Positions 18,941-27,814 of a stretch of 27,814 bases of DNA are shown here, one piece after another. The notes below the pieces were generated by a model. The model was given only the letters and a program-made list of their open reading frames with translations, did no database searches and was not told the origin of the DNA. A program made the position numbers and the translations under genes. Numbering within the stretch: the stretch's first letter is position 1; each line of letters begins with the position of its first letter. Origin of the DNA: Eimeria necatrix (taxonomy: Eukaryota > Apicomplexa > Conoidasida > Eucoccidiorida > Eimeriidae); the NCBI RefSeq assembly GCF_000499385.1, contig NW_013655315.1:9435-37248 (forward strand), read 5' to 3'.

Positions 18941-21523
18941 TACACTGACGGGACAACAGTCAAAGCCTCTGCTGTGCAAACTTCCCTTGCGCCTTAGGTT
19001 TGCAGCAGGAAATGCAGCAGCAGCAGCAGTAGCTGCAGCAGAAGCAGCATCGGCATATTAGTTGCTGTGCGTTTTATTTCCTCAAGAAGCAGATGAGCCT
19101 TGTCCTTCAAATAACCGCCAGTGGCTGCAGCAGCAGCTGCAGACGCAGCAGCTAGCAACAGCAGCAAACGCGAAAAGGAAAACGATGGAGCTGTCACAGT
19201 ATTCATCAGCAAGCCCTAGGGCAACAGGCTGCGTATCTACAGCGTATCAACAGGAGTAACGCTTCTGCGAGGCCTTGACCCTTTTGCAGGCAACTATCTT
19301 CCTTCATTATTCATCTTGACTTAGTTTTAAAGATTCAGCTGGCATATAAGGAATGCGGGAGCTAATATATGGGGCAGATGGTGTGGTATAAGTGCAGTGT
19401 GCATTAGAGAAGAAGGGAAAAAGAGGAAAACCAGGCAAAGGCTGAGGCAGAAAAGGCATACGGCCTGCTGCCGAGACAGGCCGCCTTCATAGTTGCAGAG
19501 GAGAATTAAAATTCTTAGGTGAACCTTATCGGAGTAGAAGTTTAACGAAAAGATAAACTTGCAAGCCAAACAGCTAGCAAGGCAGGAGCTCATGCATCAC
19601 TTCAATGGACTTTTGCAGGGAATAAAGTCTCTCAGCGACTCTCTCCAAAGTGGAGAGAAGAGCCTTCTTAGCGCACTCTGAAGTACCGCAGGGATAAGTA
19701 CTCTGTGTGATTCTTGTGAAAAACAAAATAGCTCGAAAAAGACTCAGGGTGGTGCCCGAAAGAGGCCAAATACACACCCTAAGCCAAGTTGGAATGCACT
19801 TCGCTTGGTGAGGAGGCGGAAGCCAATAAATGCGGGAAGTGGCTCAAGTGAAGAGCTCGACATTTCACACCAAGACCTGTCCCTGCTGAATCTGCACCCT
19901 TTAAACTGCTGCCAAATTGCCCCCAAGTCCACTAGGTCTCCCTGCTGCCTGGCAAGTTTACAAGAAAGCTTTTTTTCTTCATGATCACTTTCCAGATCAA
20001 CTTTAACAAACAGGATGCAGCTAAGCTGTGTACGGATCCTGGGGGCAGGCCAAGGTTGGTGTACTGCAGTCAATGCGCATGCAAAACATTCTGCAATCAT
20101 TTTGCATGCTACATATGGAAGCAGCTGAGCTGTGGCAGCTGCTCAGGCCATTACGCCGGCCGTCTTCTTGAAAGCAGCCTGTCCTTGTTCGCAACTAGAT
20201 TTGATTTTACTTTTTCAAGGTTTACTTTTGCTGCATCAGTGCACGCAACATTAGCAGCGACCAGCCCTTGTTTGTAGCTAAACTTGTTCCTACTTCAAGC
20301 TTTACCTTTGCTGCATCGAAGGGCATTTAAAACGCCGCAAAACCCCAAAGAGAACATAAGACTAGAAAAGTCCGCAAGCCTCCCTCCGTGGGCTTTTGCT
20401 GTCTTGGGTAAAAGCCCTATTTCTTAATTCAAGCCAAGCATTCCTCTCAAATCCTTTTTTGAGTTCATGTTTAAGGTGGAATGCTGCAGTGCAAACTTGC
20501 AGAGGTAAACAGACTTAGTGGGGATTCAAAAAATCCGGAATATATAAAAGCTCTCTGCACTTTAAAACTCCAGCATATGTAAAAAGAAGATCTCCCCAAA
20601 GTTGTTTTTCATTCACAGCGCCCCAAGACACTCTGGTAAATTCAATCCAGTTTGCCTCCCGCGTGCTTCTCTTTTCTGGTTCCAGCGGCTCACACCTAGC
20701 ACTCTTCACCAAGAGAGACAATTAATATTATTATGAATCCAATCTTCATTCAAATGATCACTAATTTAAGAACAAGTGCATGCACATTTCCCCGGGAAAC
20801 TGGACCTGGCCGCCGAAGGCCGGAGGCCCTTTGCGCGGCGGCGAGTAATTTCTTTTTCCTTTTTATGCCAATCTACACATTCTGAATTTTATATGACCCC
20901 GAAGTTCATTTTGTATTTACAGTGCTCTGTGGAGGCCTCCAGCTTCAGGCCCGTGCACCAGCACTTTGGTTTCGTTTTGTTTTTCAAGAATGCCGTGACC
21001 CAACATGCATTATTTGATATTTGAATATTTATTTATTGCTTCTTGTCTCCCCTCGAGATATATCATTCTCATTATTATTCTGCGCTTTTTCCAGCAAAGA
21101 ACCTGGCGGAAGTCTGAGCCCTTGCTCTTGCAGAGAAAAAGAATTAAATGAGATTTACAGAATTTCACATAACGCAAATTCCAAATTATGTAACCAAAGA
21201 AACAAACTGCTGCAGCGGCTGGCGCTGTGGCCTCTTTTCAATTGGCACTTTTGTGCAGAAATTGAAACAGACAAAAATGAATTCAAAGCGCATGCAGGGC
21301 CCTTTGCAAGTGCCTGCAAGAAGAGGCCTGCAGCAGCGGGGCTGCGGAGTGTCGAATTAATTGCGAATTTCACTTTTTGAAACAAAAGAAATATTCTTTG
21401 AAGCAAAACAAATATTTGGCTGAGTCCCCAAGGCCGTTTTAAAGCAGCCCCAGAGAAGCCAAAAGTGCTCCCTTCAAAGCTGAGGGTCTCGGCCTTTTTT
21501 TTTAATAATATTCTTATTTCAAT
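18941..21523. other. Repeat-poor stretch, possible broken coding fragments only
   Basis: Frames of 60-120 codons occur on the minus strand at 19327-19593, 19574-19777 and 19744-20100, overlapping end to end in different frames, for example KVDLESDHEEKKLSCKLARQ and STLERVAERLYSLQKSIEVM. This could be a decayed gene, exons I could not join, or chance. The plus strand has open frames at 21021-21380 and 21148-21360. I recognised no retroelement motif. Short CAG tracts occur at 19012-19050 and 19122-19165. Confidence 0.4.
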
Positions 21524-21688
21524 TTGAAGCAAAGAGGCCAGCTAGTGATTGCCCCTCAGCAGTTTGCTGCAGCGCGCAGCAGCAGCAGCAGCAGCAGCTG
21601 CGCCACCTGCTGCAGCACTTTCTACACTTTTAACTGCAAAGGCCCCAGCTCGCGCTTTGATGCTGAAGGACTAAAAGTCAAGAAGAAG
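21524..21688 (+). CDS. Possible exon before a consensus donor
   Basis: An open frame reading ...IAPQQFAAARSSSSSSSCAT then CCSTFYTFNCKGPSSRFDAE GLKVKKK ends at AAG|GTAAGG, a near-perfect donor, in phase 0. The acceptor side is unclear (TTTCAATTTGAAG or GGCCAG upstream), and no partner exon was identified. It may belong to a gene whose other exons lie in the CAG-rich stretch 21.7-22.3 kb. Family not recognised. Confidence 0.25.
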
Positions 21689-21938
21689 GTAAGGCAGCAG
21701 CAGCACTGCGGCCCTCGGGAAGCTTTGCTGCAGTGCAGCTGCTGCTGCAGCAAAGGCTTTTGCTGCCACTGAGGCAGCTCCCGCTGGGGCCCCCGTTGCT
21801 GCAGCAGCAGCAGCTTTTTCGTGCGAAGTGGGCCCTGGGCCCAGAGCTTGGCAGCAGCAGCAGCTGCAGCAGCAGCAGCACACAGCGCTGCTGCTGCAGC
21901 AGTGTTCTGTTTGCAAGCCCCTAGGGGCAGCAAGGCTT

Positions 21939-21977
<39 letters not shown>

Positions 21978-22399
21978 TTTGCTGCTGAGGGCTGCGCAGC
22001 AGCTGGGAACCGTTGGTGCTGCTGCGCACACTTGTGTGTGCAGCTTCTTCCCCTCGGGGCTTTCTTGCTGCCTGAGGAGTGTGAAACGAAGTGGCAGCTG
22101 TTGCAGTTAAAAAGTTTGAAATAAATAAATGAAATGCGGGAGTTGTGGAGGCTTTTGCGCGGCGAGTTGGGGTGTATGTACAGCTGGAAACGGCAGCAGC
22201 AGCGAACAGACACGGCGGCGGCTTCGGCGCTGCTGCAGCCGCTGGCTGCTGTCTTGTGCTTGAACTAGAGAGTTAAAAGAGTTGGGAGAAATGTATTAAA
22301 GCAAAAAGAGAGAAAAGTAGGAGTTTTGGGGAGTTGCTGCAGCGGCGTTGCTGCTGAGTGCCTTGGTCAACAGCCCAGCCCCCCGCTGGCAGCACAGGT

Positions 22400-22431
<32 letters not shown>

Positions 22432-22947
22432 TGGTGTTGCAGCAGCGCTCTCTTTATCTCTTTTTCGAGTCCTTAGCCCTCGTTTTTGCTGCGCGAGTTA
22501 ACTGGAGGGTGTTGTGTTGTTTTGGTGCTGCTGCAGCGGCGGTTTCTGCGCCAACTTCGCCGTGCGCAGGTGTATGTACACCTCAGCTCCAGCAGTTCCA
22601 TGGCGTTACTTCCTATTTGCTGCTGCCACTTCATTTGAATTTGTTGGGCTTTTCTTTTCGTTTTTTCTTTTTTTTGACTTTCTCCCCCAGCTGTACGTAC
22701 ACCTCAGCCCCTTTTCCCGCCTTCCCCCCGCGATCTGGGGGGCCCCGCGGCTTACTGCGGATGCGGCAGGGGGCCCCTGAGCCTCTGGGGGCCCCTCGGA
22801 GGCGTTTTGCTGCTGCGGAGCAGCAGCAGTTCTGCGGGGGGGGCTTGAGTCTGGGGTGTACGTACACCTCGCTGCAGCGCCGCCTGCTGCGCGCCCCGCC
22901 CTTCCTCCTTCACTTCTTTTTCTTTTTCTTTTTCTGCTGCGGCCCCC
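21689..22947. other. CAG-rich stretch upstream of the large right-hand gene
   Basis: CAG/CTG tracts at 21695-21760, 21800-21900, 21943-21973 and 22400-22430; palindrome variants at 22172-22183, 22570-22581 and 22691-22702, and one exact palindrome at 22856-22867, 92 bp upstream of the ATG at 22948. Pyrimidine-rich runs occur at 22640-22690 and 22900-22945. Open frames here are patchworks of Cys, Leu and Gln runs, and I do not call them. Confidence 0.5.
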
Positions 22948-23208
22948 ATGGACGCGGAGGCTTCTGGGGGGCCCCTTCGCTCCCCGGAGGAGGGCAGCAG
23001 CAGGACTGCGGGGGCCTCTCCGCCTTCGGAGCAGCACAGTGACGGGCTCAGCAGCAGCAGCAGCAGCAGCAACACCAGCAGCAGCAGACACAGCAGCAGC
23101 AGCAGCAGACACGGCAGCAGCAGCAGCAGACACAGGTGCAGCAGCCTCGACGGCCGCTACTGGCAGGTCGGCAACGCCAAGGACGCCGACGGCAGGCGCC
23201 GCTCCCGC

Positions 23209-23274
<66 letters not shown>

Positions 23275-23510
23275 GCTGAGGGCACCACCCACTACGGCAG
23301 CTCCGTCTCTGCATGCAGCCCCGAGGGCCCCAGCACTCCCGACGACGTTTCCGTCAGCAGCAGAAGCAAACGCAACGGCTCCTCGCGGCAGCAGCAGCAG
23401 CAGCAGCAGCAGCTGCAGCAGCAGCAGCTGCTGCTGCTGGGCAGGCAGCGGAGCCGCAGCTGCGGCAGGTTCGAACCCAAGGCGTCCGAGTCGGAGCGAG
23501 AGCAGCAGCA

Positions 23511-23543
<33 letters not shown>

Positions 23544-23632
23544 GAAGCAGCAGCAGGCTGAGGAACCGCGGGGGCTCCATAGGTCATGGGCGGTCAGGAA
23601 CCCACCCAAGAGACTGGGAGAGGAAGTTGCTG

Positions 23633-23664
<32 letters not shown>

Positions 23665-23932
23665 GAGCAGCAGCATCCGGCAGCAGATGCAGAAGAGCGA
23701 TATCGTACGCGGAGTGCCCGGCTGCAGCAGCAGCAACAGCAGCAGCAGCAGCAGCAGCAGCAAGGCCCGCAGCGTCAGCTTTCCCTACGTCAGCAGGCGT
23801 TGCGGACGCGGCAGCAGCAGCAGCAGCAGCAGCAGCTGCAGCAGCAGCTAGAGCAGCAGGAAGAAGAGGAGCAGCAGCAGCAGGAGCAGCAGCAGCCGCA
23901 GGAGGACGAAGGCGAGGGCGACGATGAGGAGC

Positions 23933-23967
<35 letters not shown>

Positions 23968-24051
23968 ACTCGGTACAGCTTGAGGGCCAAGAGAAGCAGA
24001 AGAGAAATCTTTCATGCAGATCTTCTGGCCAAGAAAAGCTACAAACCCTTG

Positions 24052-24086
<35 letters not shown>

Positions 24087-24162
24087 GCGGAGACCCAGAG
24101 ACGGCAGCACGGGCGAGGGGCTGCTGCTGGACGGCGAGGACAGCGCAGCAGAAGGAACTGAC

Positions 24163-24209
<47 letters not shown>

Positions 24210-24288
24210 GGAGGACGTGAAGGTGTGCAGCGAGTCGGAAGACGACTTGCTGCTGTCGGACGGGGAAACTGCGGCTGCGGCGGAGGCT

Positions 24289-24331
<43 letters not shown>

Positions 24332-24513
24332 CAGCAGCAAGCAGCAGCCAGTGGAGACGCCGCGGGGGCCCCGGGAGGCCCCGGCTGCACCCCCTAGGCC
24401 TCCGCGGCAGCAGCAGCAGCAGCTATTCAGTTCCTGTAACTTCTGCGCTGCAGGACTTTCGACAAAAGATCTACAAAGACCCCAAAGTCGTCGAGTTTGC
24501 TGCTCCCTTCATG

Positions 24514-24563
<50 letters not shown>

Positions 24564-24575
24564 GTCTGTTGCTGG

Positions 24576-24627
<52 letters not shown>

Positions 24628-24761
24628 GGCTGTGGCTGGCTGCTGCGGCGCGTGCTCGTGCTGTGGCTGCTGCTGTTTTTGCTGCTGTTGCTGCTGCTGC
24701 TGCTGCTGCGGCTGTGGCTGGCTGCTGCGGCGCGTGCTCGTGCTGCGGCTGCTGCTGTTTT

Positions 24762-24802
<41 letters not shown>

Positions 24803-25194
24803 AACAGCTGGGCTAGGTTATTAGGGTTTAGGCTCTAGGGTTTAGGGTTTAGGGTTTAGGGTTTGGGGTTTGCTTTGAGTGCAGCCATTTCTACCTGCCC
24901 GTGCTGCTGCTGAGCAGCAGAAGGCAGCAGCAGCGAGCTGCTGCTTACACGGAGGTTTATTTGAAGAGCAAGGCCTCTTTCCAGGACCACATGCTGCAGC
25001 TGCAGCAGCAGCAGCAGCAGCAGCAGCTGCAGCTGCAGCAGGAGCAGGAAGAGGGGCAGCAGCAGCAGCAGCAGCAGCCGCAGCAGCAAGACGAGCAGCA
25101 GCAGCAGCGGCAGGAGGGCGAGAGCAGCGACGAGAGCGAGGACGCAGACGGCGCAGCAGCAGAAGCAGCAGCAGCAGCAGCAGCAGCAGGACCT

Positions 25195-25227
<33 letters not shown>

Positions 25228-25741
25228 AAGCCTTCCATCCAAGTAGCAAGGAAAGCAGCACGGAGGGGCCCCCGCCGGCGCTTTCGCCGCGGGGGGCCCC
25301 TGGGGGCCCCCCGCCCGGGGCCCCCCCTGGTTTCGTATGGGCGGCAGCAGTTTGCTGCTGCAGCAGCAGCAGCAGCAGCAGCAGCAGACACAGAAGCCCG
25401 GGGGCGGGTCTTCTGCGGCTTCGATGACGACAGCAGAGTTGAAATATTTTCGTACCCTCCTTGGGGGCCCCCGGGGGCCCCCGGGGGCCCCCGGGGGGCC
25501 CCCTGGGGGCCCCGTGCTGCAGTACCCTTTCCGGGGGCCCCCTGGGGGCCCCTCTTGGCTGAGGGGCGGCCGCAGGAAGTTGCAGCAGCTTTGGGTCTTT
25601 TGCGAGAGCAGCAGAGGACCAAGCTGATCCAGGTAAACCCTAAACCCTAAACCCTAAACCCTAAACCCTAAACCCTAAACCCTAGGTCGTGGAAGCTGAA
25701 CACTTCTGCGCCGCGAAGCCTAGAAAAAAACGAGCTCTCAC

Positions 25742-25775
<34 letters not shown>

Positions 25776-25992
25776 CGCTGCTGCCGTCACCTTTGTGCGC
25801 GGGTTTAGGGTTTAGGGTTTAGGGTTTAGGGTTTAGGGTTTAGGGTTTGTGGTTGGCTGCTTAGGGTCTTTCCGTGTCTGCTGCGCGGCTATGGGCCTCA
25901 GCAGCAGCACTAAAGGGGGCCCCATCTGTAGCTCGTGCTGTTGCTGCTACGAGCAGCAGCAGCTTCTGGGATTCTCCAGCAGGTTGCAGGTT

Positions 25993-26025
<33 letters not shown>

Positions 26026-26400
26026 GGTGCTGCTGCTGCTGCTGCTGCGTCACGGAAAACGGCTACCGGCGCCTGCGCCGCCGTCTTGCTGCTTCCTGCT
26101 GCAGCGCGCAGCAGCAGCTGCAGCAGCTGCTGCTGCTGCTGCCTCCTGCAGCGCTGCTGCAGGGCGGGCTGCCCCACAGAAGGCCAAAAGTGGGGGGCCC
26201 CCCCCGGGGGCCCCCCGCGATTGAGGGTGCAGCAAAAGCGACTGAAGAGGGTTCAGCAGCAGCAGCAGCAGCTGCTGCTGCTGCTGCTGCTGCAGCAGCA
26301 GCAGACGGGCAGCAGCAGCCTGAGCGGCCCGTTCTTTTTTTCAATTCACAGACTTTTGGGGTGTATAGACCCCAAGAGGGATTTGCTGCTGGGGCCCCAG

Positions 26401-26443
<43 letters not shown>

Positions 26444-26555
26444 CTGGAAGAAGCCAGCAGCTTCTTGGCATTTGCTGCGGCGGCTTGCTGCTGAGGCCCC
26501 CGAGGGGCCCCTGCCTCGGGGCCCTGCTTGGCGGCTGTCTTGGGGCGAGGCAGAA

Positions 26556-26592
<37 letters not shown>

Positions 26593-26615
26593 CTTCGGGG
26601 AGCAGCAGTACAGGT

Positions 26616-26647
<32 letters not shown>

Positions 26648-27235
26648 CACGAAGAGCCAGCCCGGGTCTGCTGCTGCTGCTGCTGCCGCCGCAGCGGCAG
26701 CAGCAGGTGCGCGGGACTGGCAGCAGCAGCGCAAGCATGAGAAGCAGCAGCTGCTGCCGCCGCCGCCGCCAGAGGGGCCCCCCCTGGGGGCCCCCCTGGG
26801 GGCCCCCGGGGGGGCCCCCCTGGGGGCCCCCCGGGGGGCCCCCCGGGGGGCCCCCGGGGGGCCCCCGTTTGGTTTATCTGCAGATTATGAAGAAGTTTAT
26901 AAAGCCATTTGGGAAGGCCGAGGGGCCTATTTGGTACCTTCGCTGCAGCAGCACAGCAGCAAGGTTTGCTGCTGGCTAGATGAGGCGCAGCAGCGGAAGA
27001 AGAGCCGCGAGGAAGCAGCAGCAGCAGCCGCAGCTGCTGCTGCAGCGGCTGCTGCTGCCGGCAGCGCGGAGGGCGCCGCAGCAGCGGCCTCCGCTGCTGC
27101 TGCTGCTGCTGCAGCAGCAGCAGCAGCAAAAAAGAGAAGCCTCAACTTCAAGGGGGCCCCCCTGCCGAAGCGCCCAGACCCAGAGCACTTCGTGTCTGCG
27201 CTGTGGGGCCCCCCGCGGCAGCAGGAGCAGCACAG

Positions 27236-27267
<32 letters not shown>

Positions 27268-27436
27268 TGCAGCACAGCAAGCAGCTGTCAGGGACTTCCA
27301 AGAAGAGAAAGCTGCTGCAGCACAGCCTCAAACAGCCTGCGCAGCCGCCGCCGCAGCAGCAGCAGCAGCAGCAGCAGCTCGGCGACCAAAGCTCAAACCC
27401 GCAGGCTGCTGCTGCTGCTGGGCTCAAGACATCCGC

Positions 27437-27476
<40 letters not shown>

Positions 27477-27814
27477 TCCCAGCAGCAGGGAGAGTCTGAC
27501 TCCGCTTCTGCCGCAGCAGGCGCTGCATCCTCCGCCCCGCCTGCAGCAGCAGCGCCAGCAGCAGCAGCAGCAGCACCAGCTGCAGCAGCAGCGCCAGGAG
27601 CCGCAGCAGCAGCACCCGCAGCAGCAGCAAAGAAGTCCCCGTTTGCCCAGGTCGATGCTTTGCTGCAGCTGCTGCGGGCTGAGCGCGTGGCTCTGGATTG
27701 TGCCTCTCTGGGGGGCCCCCCAGGGGGCCCCTCAGGGGCCCCCCCTGGGGGGGCCCCTGCTGCTGGAGGGGGGGCCCCCGGGGGGGGGGCCCCAGGGGGG
27801 GGGGCCCCCCCCCC
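22948..27814 (+). CDS. Large repeat-rich, probably nuclear protein; multi-exon, open at the right edge
   Basis: Exons: E1 22948 to about 24560; E2 from about 24915 to 25632; E3 25686-25802; E4 25865-26026; E5 26352 to the window end (487 codons, no stop). E1 has Ser, Gln and Ala runs, RTRSARL, TRYSLRAKRSRREIFHADLL, acidic blocks and RRRGGPGRPRLHP, an AT-hook-like core, then DFRQKIYKDPKVVEFAAPFM. E2 has AYTEVYLKSKASFQDHM and VFCGFDDDSRVEIFSYPPW and ends KLIQ; E3 continues VVEAEHFCAAKPRKKRALT. E5 begins TFGVYRPQEGFAAGAPEA and contains DYEEVYKAIWEGRGAYLVPS, KKRSLNFKGAPLPKRPDPEH, SKKRKLLQHSLKQ (basic, nuclear-targeting-like) and KSPFAQVDALLQLLRAERVA. Basic clusters, acidic Ser/Glu tracts and the AT-hook-like core suggest chromatin association; that is inference. 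No known domain was identified. E1/E2 boundaries lie in repeats and are approximate. The start is the first ATG after a pyrimidine tract. Confidence 0.72.
24517..24814. repeat. Long (CTG)n tract with an 82-bp tandem duplication
   Basis: CTG tracts interrupted by a unit beginning GGCTGTGGCTGGCTGCTGCG and containing GCGCGTGCTCGTGCTG and TGTTTTTGCTGCTGTTG, present at 24628-24709 and again from 24710. The period of 82 bp is not a multiple of three, so the duplication shifts frame; this fits an intron more than an exon. Confidence 0.85.
24818..24868 (+). repeat. Interstitial TTTAGGG array in the proposed intron 1
   Basis: About five TTTAGGG units, the first ones degenerate (TTATTAGGGTTTAGGCTCTAGGG). 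In the large gene model they are intronic, between the CTG tract and E2. Confidence 0.9.
25264..25560 (+). repeat. GGGGGCCCC arrays in E2
   Basis: Blocks at 25264-25330 and 25464-25553 of alternating G- and C-runs, read as GGP/GAP/GPWGP units. Nearly palindromic. Confidence 0.85.
25633..25685 (+). repeat. 53-bp intron made only of CCCTAAA units
   Basis: The sequence is GTAAACCC(TAAACCC)6TAG. It starts with a CAG|GTAAAC donor and ends with CCTAG. Both flanking exons are phase 0 and the joined reading KLIQ-VVEAEHFCAAKPRKKR is mixed and protein-like. Unspliced, the frame stops at the second TAA of the array. Confidence 0.75.
25743..25772. repeat. (CTG)n tract in E3
   Basis: Ten CTG units. In the phase-0 frame from 25686 they read as poly-Cys, an unusual choice for this genome; the exon may therefore end earlier or a different splice may be used. 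Confidence 0.8.
25803..25864 (+). repeat. Second telomere-repeat intron, opposite orientation (TTTAGGG)
   Basis: GCGCGG|GTTTAGGG begins a TTTAGGG array of six to seven units, followed by GTGGTTGGCTGCTTAG|GGT. The intron would be 62 bp, phase 0 on both sides, joining to GLSVSAARLWASAAALKGAP. The donor GTTTAG is weak and alternatives at 25787 and 25795 exist. Confidence 0.5.
26027..26351 (+). other. Proposed intron 4 of the large gene
   Basis: Placed because E4 (phase 0 to CGG|GTGCTG at 26027) and E5 (phase 0 from TTCACAG|ACT at 26352) are in different frames. It contains CTG and CAG inverted repeats (26262-26305), a CAGCTGCAGCAGCTGCTGC hairpin near 26105-26145 and a GGGGGGCCCCCC block at 26191-26215. 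Confidence 0.5.
26773..26868 (+). repeat. GGGGGCCCCC array in E5
   Basis: About ten alternating G-run/C-run units, coding as (L/G/R)GAP units. Frame before and after agrees, so the array keeps a multiple of three overall. Confidence 0.9.
27708..27814 (+). repeat. GGGGGGCCCC array at the right edge
   Basis: G-run/C-run units of increasing G length up to the last base. It is in frame with E5 as Gly/Ala/Pro, and may also mark where sequencing or assembly stopped. Confidence 0.85.

Noticed and set aside
18100..20500. Retrotransposon remnant
   Set aside because: No reverse transcriptase, integrase, protease or zinc-knuckle motif and no terminal repeats could be seen; only short overlapping frames.
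22606..23580. 324-codon minus-strand open frame
   Set aside because: It is Leu/Ala/Val homopolymer sequence opposite exon 1 of the plus-strand gene, whose frame holds the mixed islands. CAG repeats keep all six frames open.
25849..26979. 376-codon plus-strand frame
   Set aside because: It mixes Cys, Leu, Gln and Ala runs and crosses the proposed intron 26027-26351; the frames giving mixed peptide on either side are different.
1..27814. tRNA, rRNA or snRNA genes
   Set aside because: I looked for T-arm GGTTCRA-type boxes and cloverleaf pairing and found no convincing candidate; a covariance-model search would be decisive.

Overview
The window looks like nuclear DNA from a coccidian apicomplexan, most likely an Eimeria species. 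Four things point there: dense (CAG)n/(CTG)n tracts read as poly-Gln, poly-Ala, poly-Ser or poly-Leu runs inside genes; internal arrays of the apicomplexan telomere unit TTTAGGG/CCCTAAA; genes with many short exons and T-rich introns; and alternation of repeat-dense blocks with repeat-poor blocks. The species cannot be fixed from the sequence alone.

Layout. (1) 1-735, minus strand: 5' exons of a gene that runs off the left edge. (2) 809-4686, minus strand: a five-exon gene for a low-complexity, charged, probably nuclear protein. A short C-terminal segment weakly resembles the Aurora-binding IN-box of INCENP; its introns are filled with AATT/AAAT-type repeats. (3) 4700-7524: mostly non-coding, with possible upstream exons, a 20-bp tandem repeat containing GCATGC and a small possible ORF. 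(4) 7525-8877, plus strand: an intronless gene for a type II membrane protein of unknown function. (5) 8878-11076: mostly intergenic, with AGCT/CTAG arrays, an imperfect CAGCTG hairpin and one tentative small minus-strand gene. (6) 11077-15655, plus strand: an eight-exon class I (S1/P1) zinc nuclease, the best-supported gene. It has a signal peptide and all nine predicted zinc ligands, plus a poly-Gln insertion and a long low-complexity C-terminal extension. (7) 15656-22947: little convincing coding; palindrome clusters, AT tracts and a CTAG minisatellite, with a CAG-poor stretch from about 16.3 to 21.5 kb. (8) 22948 to the right edge, plus strand: a very large repeat-rich, probably nuclear protein gene in which at least two introns appear to consist largely of telomere-type repeats.

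Most notable non-gene signals: an exact 12-bp palindrome GTGTACGTACAC present 11 times, in introns, intergenic DNA and exons (where it encodes Gly-Val-Arg-Thr-Pro on either strand); a 53-bp intron that is pure CCCTAAA array; and a GC-AG intron in the nuclease gene. The genes form no visible pathway. Exon models were made by eye from open frames, GT/GC..AG boundaries and phase agreement, without transcripts.
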